Assembly: GCF_003600625.1 (NCBI RefSeq)
Contig: NZ_CP032489.1
Coordinates: 3,782,001-3,846,000 of the forward strand
Reading direction: 5' to 3'
From: Arachidicoccus soli
GTDB taxonomy: Bacteria > Bacteroidota > Bacteroidia > Chitinophagales > Chitinophagaceae
DNA: 64,000 bases
The translations under genes were made by a program, and so were the position numbers. This document shows positions 18,290-26,813 of the stretch, in pieces. The notes below the pieces were generated by a model that did no database searches, was not told the DNA's origin, and worked only from the letters and a program-made list of their open reading frames with translations. How positions within the stretch are numbered: position 1 is the stretch's first letter; the number at the start of each line of letters is the position of its first letter.

Positions 18290-19447
18290 CTATCCTCTTA
18301 CTGCTGCTACATTTGCCACTATATTAATAATATGATTTCCTACTGAGCTTTGATTAATGTATTGCTTCAACTTTAGAATTATATCTTGTACCGATGACCC
18401 AAATTTCTCTAATTTTGTAGGATTTGGACTTTCACTAGTAGGATTCGGAACTACTATATTATCTATATTCTCGGAACTTCTTCCCTGAAGTGCATGTATA
18501 ACTACTGGCAAAGAATTATTGTCATTATTATCGGAATGTTCTTTTAAATACTTTTCAAAAAGATTGTATTGCAAATCCTTTGTATTTGCTTCCGGATGAC
18601 TAAAGACGTACTCCCAAGCAGCTTTTCTAAGTGCATTTTCAGAAGGGGAATTAATTGGAAGGTCTTGATAAATTTGCACATTCCCATTTGCAGTAGAAAG
18701 AGAAATTCCAAAGAAATTAGTGCCCGTTCCTTGGCTCTGAAACGCATTCTTATTTGATAAATCCATGCCATCAAATACATGGTTTAAGCAAGCACTAATA
18801 TCGCTTATTGACATATTCCCAATATCGGCAGTTGTTTTATTGGCAAACATGCCCAAGCAAGAATTGTTTTGCAAATTGCCTAAAACTTGTCCTGCATTTA
18901 ATATTCCATTGAGTTCATTTAAAGACCTCCTTTCTTGTACTTGCAAAGTATCAATTTTCTTTGTCAGATTATCGATTTGTTCTTTTTTTATTTTCTCTGC
19001 GTTCGCATAAGCCGCCATTGCCTTATCCCTCGCAGCATTAGCCTTTGCATCAAGCAATTTTTGTTGAGCGCTCGCTGTAGAATATTCAGGGGAATTTGTC
19101 GGAAACTTGTTGTTATTTGCTTGATAAAAGTTGTCTGACGCATTCTTTGTTAAGTTGTAGGCTGCAATAGCCGCTGCAACTTGAGGATCGCTTTCTAAGG
19201 GTTTATTTGCAACCGATGTAATAGTACTTTTATTATCCTTAATTTCTTTCTCGTCTTTTTTAATATCTTCTAAATCATTCTGAACGATACCCGAAAGCTG
19301 ATGATTCGTAATGCCACCTATTTTGGGAATACTATCCTGAGCCTTAGAAATAAAAGGGTGGTAGATGCAAAGAATGATGATTGTTGCAGCAACAGAGATA
19401 AGTAAACTCTGATTTTTCAACTTGTTATATTTAACAAGGTGGTACAT
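18290..19447 (-). CDS. Unrecognised exported or membrane-anchored coiled-coil protein
   Basis: 385 residues from the ATG complement at 19445-19447 (MYHLVKYNKLKNQ); a TTG/ATG-extended frame to 19507 adds 20 residues without conserved character. One hydrophobic segment (about 14-32) ends SKAQD, so it is a signal peptide or membrane anchor. Residues 40-130 are polar; about 135-190 form an Ala/Lys/Glu-rich predicted coiled coil (KANAARDKAMAAYANAEKIK). Two Cys follow (NSCLGM and SACLNH), then an Asn/Ser-rich region and a C-terminal hydrophobic helix. First gene of the four-gene operon, 19 bp before the trypsin-like gene. Family not recognised. Confidence 0.6.
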   Translation of the reverse strand: MYHLVKYNKLKNQSLLISVAATIIILCIYHPFISKAQDSIPKIGGITNHQLSGIVQNDLEDIKKDEKEIKDNKSTITSVANKPLESDPQVAAAIAAYNLTKNASDNFYQANNNKFPTNSPEYSTASAQQKLLDAKANAARDKAMAAYANAEKIKKEQIDNLTKKIDTLQVQERRSLNELNGILNAGQVLGNLQNNSCLGMFANKTTADIGNMSISDISACLNHVFDGMDLSNKNAFQSQGTGTNFFGISLSTANGNVQIYQDLPINSPSENALRKAAWEYVFSHPEANTKDLQYNLFEKYLKEHSDNNDNNSLPVVIHALQGRSSENIDNIVVPNPTSESPNPTKLEKFGSSVQDIILKLKQYINQSSVGNHIINIVANVAAVRG

Positions 19448-19812
19448 CAACTTTTGTTTTGGTATGAAGTTTTTCAAATTCCAAAAAGCAACGCCCCAAC
19501 TACTCAAAAGCTAAAACCGAGAATTACAAAGAATGCTAACGAATCATAAAGCTATACTCATTTTTTCTAACAAAATAATTTATTTTAGAATTATACAAGT
19601 AGCATAAACTACAAAAAATATTTTTCCTGGAGTTTAGGAACTTACGAATCAATTCCGCATTAAAAGAGTCCTACAACCGACAAAAACGCATAAAAAAATG
19701 ATCGTTATGCGCTTTTATTTAAAATTCCTGAAATTATTTTGCCAAATATTTTTTGGTTGGAGAGAACTTCAACCCATAGAGAAGCAAAACATTGTTGTCT
19801 AAATTTTCAGAT
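19448..19812. other. Intergenic region upstream of the exported operon
   Basis: 365 bp without a credible gene. It should hold the promoter of the exported operon, but no good TAnnTTTG element stands out. The only clear structure is the hairpin near 19687-19711 belonging to the MATE gene. Confidence 0.5.
19682..19711 (-). terminator. Terminator after the MATE gene
   Basis: Inverted repeat CGCATAA (19687-19693) / TTATGCG (19705-19711), followed on the minus strand by TTTTT (19682-19686). A T-run on the other side as well means it could act in both directions. Confidence 0.6.
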
Positions 19813-21144
19813 TTACGACTTCCGTTTTCTAGTAAGCTTAAGAAATCGATAACTTAAGAAGCAGGCAGAAAAAGTAAGCCCCAATATAAAGCCCAGCCAT
19901 ATTCCGGCTGCACCAAAATTCATTTTAACTGCCATAAAATAACCAACTGGAATACCCACTATCCAATAAGCAATTGCAATTAAATAAGTAGGCACTTTTA
20001 CATCTTTTATCCCTCGTAACAGGCCTGCACTTACTGCTTGCGTACTATCTGATATTTGAAAAATGGCTGCAAACAAAAGTAGATAAGTGGCTAATTCTGC
20101 TACTTCTTTATTCTTATTAAAAAGTAATGGGAGTTCATTTCGAAACATAACAAAACTAATAGCGCAGCAAAGTCCGTAAGCCAGTGCCATCAATAATGTT
20201 CCTTTTCCAATAATTCTAATCTTATTCCAATTCTTTGTACCAAATGCATTACTAGCTCGTATAGACCCTCCTTGAGCCAAGCCCATTGAAACCATAAAAG
20301 TAAAAGAAGCACAAACCAAGGCGATTTGATGGGCCGCAAGTGCAACGGAACTAATTGTTCCGATGAGAATTCCGGATATGGCAAAAGCACCTGCTTCCAT
20401 ACCAATTTGCATGCTACTGGGTATCCCAATATGTAGTAAATGCTTAATCGTTTGCCCTTTTATTTGCCACTGGTTTCTTCTCACCGCAATATATTTTCTA
20501 AAAGTTTTGTGACATAAAATAATAATTCCCAAAACTAAAAAAATCAAGGTTCTCGTAATTAAAGTACCCCATCCCGCTCCGATCAATTCTAACCTAGGAG
20601 CGCCCAAATTTCCAAAAATTAATATCCAATTGATAAATGCATTTAAAGGCAATGATAAAAGGGATAAAATCATAGCAGTGCGCGTAAACTCCAAACCATC
20701 TGTAAATTGTTTTAGCGCCATAAATAAAATCATTGGAATAATAGACCAACCTAATAATTGAAGAAATGGTGCAGCAAGTTTTGCTACTTCCGGATCCTGG
20801 TCTAAATGAAAAATAATATTTTTACCCAATTCCAGACCTACGGAAATAAGTAATGCGGCGATTGCACAAAGCCAAAAACCATTGTAGAAATAATGTGAAA
20901 CAAGCTGGCCGTCTTTACGTCCATGTGCCATGGATACCATTTGCGAAACAGCAAACGTAATGCCAATACCAAAAACAAAAGGAATATTAATCACACTCAT
21001 CACCAACGCAGCAGCAGCCAATTGCTTATAATTGACCGAGCCTATCATTGCAGTATCAATAATGTGCAAAGAAATTTGCGCCAATTCTCCAAGTATAATG
21101 GGAAATGAGAGTTTAAGTGTTTTTTTAGATTCCAAAAGCAACAT
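19813..21144 (-). CDS. MATE family efflux transporter
   Basis: 443 residues, about 12 membrane segments in two homologous halves. Conserved MATE features: an N-terminal PIILGELAQISLHIIDTAMIG (inside-facing first helix with P and Q), and in the second half GMEAGAFAISGILIGTI and ALAAHQIAL. MATE pumps export cationic drugs or metabolites in exchange for Na+ or H+. NorM-type by length; substrate unknown. Single gene with its own terminator; starts at the ATG complement 21142-21144. Confidence 0.93.
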   Translation of the reverse strand: MLLLESKKTLKLSFPIILGELAQISLHIIDTAMIGSVNYKQLAAAALVMSVINIPFVFGIGITFAVSQMVSMAHGRKDGQLVSHYFYNGFWLCAIAALLISVGLELGKNIIFHLDQDPEVAKLAAPFLQLLGWSIIPMILFMALKQFTDGLEFTRTAMILSLLSLPLNAFINWILIFGNLGAPRLELIGAGWGTLITRTLIFLVLGIIILCHKTFRKYIAVRRNQWQIKGQTIKHLLHIGIPSSMQIGMEAGAFAISGILIGTISSVALAAHQIALVCASFTFMVSMGLAQGGSIRASNAFGTKNWNKIRIIGKGTLLMALAYGLCCAISFVMFRNELPLLFNKNKEVAELATYLLLFAAIFQISDSTQAVSAGLLRGIKDVKVPTYLIAIAYWIVGIPVGYFMAVKMNFGAAGIWLGFILGLTFSACFLSYRFLKLTRKRKS

Positions 21145-21231
21145 ATCGATAACATCTTTTTAAATGAGCGGCATCAAAAGTAGAAGGAATAATTTGAAAA
21201 TAGATAGAATTTCTAATTATCAAATCCTTAA

Positions 21232-21265
21232 AAAAGAAAAGCCGCTCGATAAGTCGACACGGCTT
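21232..21265 (-). terminator. Intrinsic terminator of fabI
   Basis: Stem AAGCCG (21239-21244) / CGGCTT (21260-21265) with inner TCGA/TCGA pairing; on the minus strand it runs into TTTTCTTTTTT. Confidence 0.8.
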
Positions 21266-21353
21266 CCAAAAGGTTCTTGGTCCAGCTACATTTTAAGTGA
21301 TAAAGGAATTAGAGGAGTTGCATCAGCAGCACCCATCGTTTTTCGCATAGCAC

Positions 21354-22163
21354 CTACGCCATTTTATCTACAACTTGCTGTGTTACGCCTGTAGCGCTAT
21401 AACCTCCATCGTGAAATAGATTTTGCATAGTTACATATTTTGTAAAGTCGCTGAAAAGCGTAACGCAATAATCGGCAAATGCCTCTGCAGTAGCATTCCC
21501 TAGTGGGCTCATCGCTTCTGAAAAGTTCATAAATCCATCAAAACCCTTTACGCCACTACCAGCCGTAGTACGTGTAGGGGATTGTGAAATAGTATTTACG
21601 CGCACTTTATTTTTAATACCATAATGGTATCCAAAACTACGCGCAATGCTTTCTAATAAAGATTTTGCATCCGCCATTTCGTTGTAATCGGGGAATACTC
21701 TTTGTGCGGCAATATAGGTAAGTGCCACTACGCTCGCCCATTCATTCAAGGCATCCTTTTCGTATGCCACTTGCAATACTTTATGAAAACTTACGGCAGA
21801 AATATCTAAAGTTTTCATTTCGAAATCGTGATTCAAAGCAGTATATGGATTTCCTTTCCGGATATTTACACTCATGCCCACACTATGTAAGATAAAGTCA
21901 ATTTTTCCACCAAAATGCTCCATTGATTTATCAAACAAATTGCTCAAATCTTCCATATTGGTAACATCCGCACCAATTACCGGAGCATTGATCGCTTCCG
22001 CCAATTTGTTGATTTCTCCCATACGCAAAGCAATGGGTGCATTGGTCAAAACAATCTCTGCGCCTTCTTCGTGGCATTTCAAGGCCGTTTTCCAAGCAAG
22101 TGACTGGTCGTTTAAGGCGCCAAATATGATTCCTTTTTTTCCTTTTAATAAGTTGTGCGACAT
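21354..22163 (-). CDS. fabI: Enoyl-[acyl-carrier-protein] reductase (NADH), FabI
   Basis: 269-residue short-chain dehydrogenase that performs the last reduction of each fatty-acid elongation cycle. N-terminal cofactor-binding stretch GKKGIIFGALNDQSLAW; catalytic Tyr160 and Lys167 in the FabI spacing Y-x6-K (YNEMADAK); SPTRTTAGSGVKGF is the substrate-binding loop region. Length is standard. Monocistronic, ended by the strong terminator at 21232-21265; divergent from the thiamine transporter. Confidence 0.95.
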   Translation of the reverse strand: MSHNLLKGKKGIIFGALNDQSLAWKTALKCHEEGAEIVLTNAPIALRMGEINKLAEAINAPVIGADVTNMEDLSNLFDKSMEHFGGKIDFILHSVGMSVNIRKGNPYTALNHDFEMKTLDISAVSFHKVLQVAYEKDALNEWASVVALTYIAAQRVFPDYNEMADAKSLLESIARSFGYHYGIKNKVRVNTISQSPTRTTAGSGVKGFDGFMNFSEAMSPLGNATAEAFADYCVTLFSDFTKYVTMQNLFHDGGYSATGVTQQVVDKMA

Positions 22164-22223
22164 GGATTTTATTTTTATTAAAATAATTTTATAAATATAT
22201 ATCGCAAAGAAAAGGAATTTTTA

Positions 22224-22252
22224 TTGGATACCGCATAGTTTATATAACTTGC
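22224..22252 (+). promoter_or_regulatory. Putative promoter of the TPP riboswitch-pnuT transcript
   Basis: TTG (22224-22226), 18-nt spacer, TAACTTGC (22245-22252), a near match to TAnnTTTG, placed just before the riboswitch. Confidence 0.4.
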
Positions 22253-22261
22253 ATACGATTT

Positions 22262-22342
22262 ACATCACGGGGTGCTGAGATTTTCGGCTGAGATATTTAC
22301 CCGTTTTACCTGAACAGGATAATGCCTGCGTAGGAATGATGA
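22262..22342 (+). ncRNA. TPP (thiamine pyrophosphate) riboswitch
   Basis: All conserved parts of the THI element are visible: GGGGTGCTGAGA (22269-22280), a second GGCTGAGA arm (22287-22294), ACCCG, ACCTGA (22308-22313), and GGATAATGCCTGCGTAGG (22318-22334 region). P1 closes with CATCA (22263-22267) and TGATG (22337-22341). A possible expression-platform hairpin GCCA/TGGC follows at 22362-22374. It senses TPP and normally lowers expression of the downstream thiamine transporter. Confidence 0.95.
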
Positions 22343-22437
22343 ATTAAGCGAAATGCGTAAAGCCAAAATCTGGCCGCCAAATGCTTAAAACAACCAACCA
22401 TCTCCCTCGTCAGCACATATTCCACAAAGATTGAATA

Positions 22438-23028
22438 ATGGATATTTTTACTTGGGTCGAAATAGCGTCTGTTGCTACCGGATTATTGTATGTTGTCTTT
22501 ATGATGAGGCAAAACATTTGGTGCTGGATTTGCGGTATTCTTTCCAGTGGATTGTATATTTTTTCATGCTTTCATGCAAAAATATATTTAGAAGCCGGAC
22601 TAAATTTTTATTATGTAGTTGTAGGTTTTTACGGTTGGCAACTTTGGTTGAGGAGAAATAAGAATACCGATGACAAACCACTACAAGTAACCGAATGGAG
22701 GGCATCGGCACACATCTTCAATATTCTCATTTGCATTTTACTTACATTGTTTCTGGGGAAAATAATGCAGCTGCATACCGATTCTCCACGACCATATTTC
22801 GATGCTGCATTAACCGTTTTTGGTTTTAGTGCCACCATTTTAGAAGCACGAAAAATATTATCCGCCTGGATTTATTGGTTTATTATCAACGGTGCTGCCA
22901 TTATATTAATGATAGATAGAGAAATGCCTTTGTATGCAGGGCTCTCTTTGGTAATGACTTTACTTTGTATTAAAGGGTATTTAGATTGGAAGAAAAGTAA
23001 AATGCAAGTTGAAAGAACCTTAGCATAG
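22438..23028 (+). CDS. pnuT: PnuT-type thiamine transporter (PnuC family)
   Basis: 196-residue PnuC-family membrane protein with about 7 membrane segments. Features: WVEIASVATGLLYVVFMMRQNIWCW (first segment and the NxxxW substrate region), FYYVVVGFYGWQLW, and YFDAALTVFGFSATILEARK near the C-terminus, all typical of the family. PnuC members carry nicotinamide riboside, riboflavin or thiamine; the TPP riboswitch directly upstream points to thiamine. The start is the ATG at 22438, 95 bp beyond the aptamer. Convergent with the SulP gene, 6 bp apart. Confidence 0.9.
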   Translation: MDIFTWVEIASVATGLLYVVFMMRQNIWCWICGILSSGLYIFSCFHAKIYLEAGLNFYYVVVGFYGWQLWLRRNKNTDDKPLQVTEWRASAHIFNILICILLTLFLGKIMQLHTDSPRPYFDAALTVFGFSATILEARKILSAWIYWFIINGAAIILMIDREMPLYAGLSLVMTLLCIKGYLDWKKSKMQVERTLA

Positions 23029-23034
23029 TCAAAT

Positions 23035-24579
23035 TTATATCGAACTTAAACTAGTTGCTACATTATAGGTGGGGTCTTCCATAATATTAACATCAATTAT
23101 ATCTCCGGCATTTTTTAGTAATACTTTACAATCTTTGCTCAAATGCTTTAGATGCAGTTTTTTCCCTGCATTTTTGTAACGTTCAGTCAATTTATTTAAA
23201 GCTTCAATTCCCGACATATCTGCCACGCGACTATCTTTAAAATCAATAACCACTTCTTCGGGATCGTTCTGTATATCAAATTTTTCCAGAAAAGTTGTTG
23301 TTGAAGCAAAAAATAATGGTCCATAAATTTCATAATGCTTTGCCCCGTTTTTGTCTACATATTTTCTAGCGCGAATACGCTTAGCACTTTCCCAGGAAAA
23401 AACCAATGCAGAAATAATTACACCGATCAAAACGGCCAAGGCAAGATTTTGTAAAAAGATAGTTATCCCAGCAACCATTATACCAATAATCACATCTGAT
23501 TTGGGCATTTTGTTGATTATTCTAAAACTTATCCATTCAAAAGTACCCACGGCGACCATTATCATCACACCTGTTAAAGCTGCCATCGGTAAACGCCCTA
23601 TCACAGGAGCTCCTACTAGAATAATTAATAAAATCGTCAATGAAGCAATAATGCCCGAAAGCCTTGCTCTTGAACCGGCAGAGAGGTTTACCAAAGTCTG
23701 TGCAATCATTGGGCAGCCACCCATTCCAAAGAAAAACCCGTTGAATAAATTGGCCGTTCCCTGTGCAACGCATTCCTTATTGGCATTCCCTTTGTTCCCA
23801 GTTATTTCGTCTACCAAATTCAAAGTCAGTAGCCCTTCGGTTAGCCCTACACAAGACATGATTAATCCATAAGGGAAAACAATCCACAAAGTATCTAATG
23901 TAAAAGGCACTTTAGGTATATGAAAAGGCGGCAGATTACCACTCACCGATGCAATATCTTTTACTGTTTTGGTATCAATATGGAAAAAGAAAACGAGTGC
24001 AAAAACTACCATAATTGCAGCTAATGCCGGTGGAATAATTTTTGTAACCTTCGGCAAAAACACGACAATCGCAATTGTGAGAAGTACCAATCCAACCATT
24101 GTATATAAATGTGTTCCTGTCATCCACGTTGCTGCCACTCCTTCGCCCATTTTAAACTGATGTATCTGTGCCATAAAAATAACTACAGCCAAGCCATTTA
24201 CAAAGCCATACATCACCGATTGTGGCACTAAACGAATAAATTTTCCCAACTTAAATACGCCGATTATTATTTGTAAAATACCTGCAATGGCAACAGCTGC
24301 AAATACATATTCCAATCCATGAAGTTTCATTAAGGCAATCAAAACAATTACTGTCGAACCTGCTCCTCCGGAAACCATTCCTGGTCTTCCTCCAAAAACT
24401 GCTGTTACCAGCCCCATGATAAACGCAGCGTACAAGCCCATTAAAGGCGGAAAGCCTGCTAAAATAGCGAATGATAAGGATTCTGGGATCATTGTCATAG
24501 CAACAGTAAAGCCCGCAAGAACCTCCGTTCGATAGTTTACTTTTTGGTCGAAATCAAACAGATTAGGGAATAACTTCAT
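23035..24579 (-). CDS. SulP family inorganic anion transporter with STAS domain
   Basis: 514 residues. The N-terminal about 390 residues hold roughly 14 membrane spans with ALMK-type pore helices and the SulP motif around AGFTVAMTMIPESLSFAILAG (VAMTMIPESLSFA). The C-terminal 110 residues form a cytoplasmic STAS domain (VVIDFKDSRVADMSGIEAL, with the conserved D-S near 460). Family members carry sulfate, bicarbonate or carboxylates; substrate not resolved here. Starts with the ATG complement at 24577-24579. Nothing nearby hints at sulfate assimilation. Confidence 0.9.
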   Translation of the reverse strand: MKLFPNLFDFDQKVNYRTEVLAGFTVAMTMIPESLSFAILAGFPPLMGLYAAFIMGLVTAVFGGRPGMVSGGAGSTVIVLIALMKLHGLEYVFAAVAIAGILQIIIGVFKLGKFIRLVPQSVMYGFVNGLAVVIFMAQIHQFKMGEGVAATWMTGTHLYTMVGLVLLTIAIVVFLPKVTKIIPPALAAIMVVFALVFFFHIDTKTVKDIASVSGNLPPFHIPKVPFTLDTLWIVFPYGLIMSCVGLTEGLLTLNLVDEITGNKGNANKECVAQGTANLFNGFFFGMGGCPMIAQTLVNLSAGSRARLSGIIASLTILLIILVGAPVIGRLPMAALTGVMIMVAVGTFEWISFRIINKMPKSDVIIGIMVAGITIFLQNLALAVLIGVIISALVFSWESAKRIRARKYVDKNGAKHYEIYGPLFFASTTTFLEKFDIQNDPEEVVIDFKDSRVADMSGIEALNKLTERYKNAGKKLHLKHLSKDCKVLLKNAGDIIDVNIMEDPTYNVATSLSSI

Positions 24580-24674
24580 TTAGGTTGAGCTTGGTAAAGC
24601 TGCGAATGTAAGGATTTCCAAGGTTTTATAACCCTTAGGATATTATCTTCTGATGAAGTAATGATAAATTTTTT

Positions 24675-25970
24675 TTAGGCTGGACAATAATTTTCTGTGT
24701 TTACTACCGCTTTCAATTCATTAAGAATGGTGTATAATCCGAAATTTGTTCTATTCATATAAATAAAATGCTTTACACCCCGCGGTTGCTTAAACTCAGG
24801 CATTTTAGTAATCTTTTCACCCCATGCATATAAATCTTCAAAGAAATCGTTACCGCTAAAATCAAAAGTCTCACTTGCATAAGGCAAAGAAAATAGCGAA
24901 ATCATTTCTTTATAAGCGCTATAATAAAATGCTTCTTGCTTTTTATTATCCGTTGGCAGAATCAATTCTAACTGCCTAAAAGAATCAATGGTTGCTTCTT
25001 TATTCTCCATAAACCCCGGTTTTATCAAAGAGAAAAAAGGTTGATAGAAATCATCCGGAATTTCTTTAATACAACCAAAATCTATGACTGCCAGTTGCCC
25101 ATTTTTCGTAATCAAAAAATTGCCCGGGTGCGGATCGGCATGAACCTTCCGCAAAACGTGTTGTTGGAAATGATAAAAATCCCAAAGTGATTGTCCAATT
25201 TTATTTCTTAGTTTCTGTGCAGGGTTTGTTTGTAAAAATTCTTTTAAATGCAACCCATCCATCCAATCCATTGTAATTATTTTATCTGAGGAGAGCTCCG
25301 GATAATATTTTGGGAAAACAACGTCATCCAAATGCTTACAAGCCGTAGAAATTTCAATAGATCTTTTGACTTCCAGTTTATAATCTATTTCTTCTAACAA
25401 TCTTTCTTCCACCTCTTTTATATAAACATTCAAATCCTTTTCATTCATCCCCAAAATGCGAAATGCAAAAGGCTTCACCAATTTTAAATCTGATGAAATA
25501 CTATCACCCACGCCCGGATATTGAATTTTAATAGCCAACTTCTTCCCATCTAATATAGCTTGATGCACCTGACCGATGGATGCGGCATTGGTTGCATTTA
25601 AATTAAAAGAATCAAATAATGCTTGTGGTGTCTTGCCAAAGCTTTTTGTAAAACTGCGAACAATTAATGGACCGGAAAGTGGCGGAGCATTGTATTGAGA
25701 TTGGGTGAATTTATCAATGTAAGCAGTGGGCATTATGTTTTTGTCCATGCTCAACATCTGAGCAATTTTTAAAGCTGAGCCTTTTAATTGACTTAATGAA
25801 GCATAAATATCTGTTGCATTATCTTCATTTAATTGATCTTTACTCAAGTTGGGGTTGAATAATTTTTTCGAATAATGCTTGATATAATTTCCGCCAATTT
25901 GTACACCCGTCTTTATAAATTTAGCTGACCTTTCAACTTTAGAAGACGGCATGGATTCTTGTACTTTCAT
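24675..25970 (-). CDS. AarF/UbiB (ABC1) family atypical kinase
   Basis: 431 residues. ABC1 signature features: LKGSALKIAQMLSMD (about 55-70, the KxGQ motif, here KIAQ with Gly replaced by Ala), the Ala-rich nucleotide loop region AASIGQVHQA, LAIKIQYPG (catalytic Lys), HADPHPGNFLI and VIDFGCI (metal-binding DFG). Family members help ubiquinone or other lipid metabolism as ATPases or kinases; target unknown here. Located 4 bp after a TetR regulator gene, so almost surely co-transcribed with it. Confidence 0.88.
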   Translation of the reverse strand: MKVQESMPSSKVERSAKFIKTGVQIGGNYIKHYSKKLFNPNLSKDQLNEDNATDIYASLSQLKGSALKIAQMLSMDKNIMPTAYIDKFTQSQYNAPPLSGPLIVRSFTKSFGKTPQALFDSFNLNATNAASIGQVHQAILDGKKLAIKIQYPGVGDSISSDLKLVKPFAFRILGMNEKDLNVYIKEVEERLLEEIDYKLEVKRSIEISTACKHLDDVVFPKYYPELSSDKIITMDWMDGLHLKEFLQTNPAQKLRNKIGQSLWDFYHFQQHVLRKVHADPHPGNFLITKNGQLAVIDFGCIKEIPDDFYQPFFSLIKPGFMENKEATIDSFRQLELILPTDNKKQEAFYYSAYKEMISLFSLPYASETFDFSGNDFFEDLYAWGEKITKMPEFKQPRGVKHFIYMNRTNFGLYTILNELKAVVNTENYCPA

Positions 25971-25974
25971 AAAT

Positions 25975-26652
25975 TTATATCCCCATTTTCTCGCGTAGTT
26001 TTCCGTTGCGAACTATAAATTTTCCATATTCGAAAAGATTGTCAATTGGTGAGTGTTGGAAAAAATCGAAGGAAAGGTTGATACCTTTCTCAATGGCTTC
26101 ATCTGTTTTTTCAAAATCTTTACTCTCATCTTCTGCCCAGAAATGCAAGATAAAAGCAAACTGAAGACTCAACCCATTTTTATATCTTTTGCTCAAAAAC
26201 TTCCTATCAGCCAATTCACCTGACTCTAACCCCATCTTTATCACAGTATCTGCAAAACTTTCAAACTTCTGTTTTGCAGTAAGTAATACTTCAGGAGTGG
26301 ATAATCCTATGCCAGCCTTTTTCAAACTATACAGAACAAAACTTCTTTGAGTCTTCAACAACTCTACAAAACTAAAAAAGAAAGAAAGTATTTTTTCTCG
26401 AGATGTATACTGACTCCAAATCTCTTGATGCGCTATTTTAGTAATTGTTGTTTCAGTCAACTCCGCCCAGATAGTTTTTTCAATTGCCATAAAAGAGGTA
26501 TAAAAATTATAAAATTCAGCCTCTGATATTTTTAATGATTTTGCAAAAAGATAAATCGATTTTGGTGGCTCATTGTTCATTAAGACATAATCAATATAAG
26601 CTTCTTGAATCTGACTGGAATTAACAGTCGATTTTTTCGCTGCTTTTGCCAT
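25975..26652 (-). CDS. TetR/AcrR family transcriptional regulator
   Basis: 225 residues. N-terminal helix-turn-helix (about 12-55, with SIYLFAKSLKISEAEFYNFYTS as second and third helices); the rest is an all-helical ligand or dimer domain. The Lys/Ala-rich first 10 residues are extra. The gene directly precedes the AarF-like kinase gene with a 4-bp gap, a pairing that suggests it controls its own operon. Ligand unknown. Confidence 0.8.
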   Translation of the reverse strand: MAKAAKKSTVNSSQIQEAYIDYVLMNNEPPKSIYLFAKSLKISEAEFYNFYTSFMAIEKTIWAELTETTITKIAHQEIWSQYTSREKILSFFFSFVELLKTQRSFVLYSLKKAGIGLSTPEVLLTAKQKFESFADTVIKMGLESGELADRKFLSKRYKNGLSLQFAFILHFWAEDESKDFEKTDEAIEKGINLSFDFFQHSPIDNLFEYGKFIVRNGKLREKMGI

Positions 26653-26813
26653 AATAGGAATTTTTTAAGCTGAGATTATAGGTACCCAAAAGGTGAAACG
26701 GCCCTTAAAACTTTCACGAATAAAGGTACGTCAATAAGCACTCAAAATGGGGTAAATTAATTTTGCAGGGCGAGAATTTAACAGAGAAGAAACAAAGAGG
26801 AGTTAAAAATCCA

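Noticed and set aside
23351-23872. 173-codon plus-strand frame inside the SulP gene
   Set aside because: Antisense to hydrophobic membrane segments; a composition shadow with no independent support.
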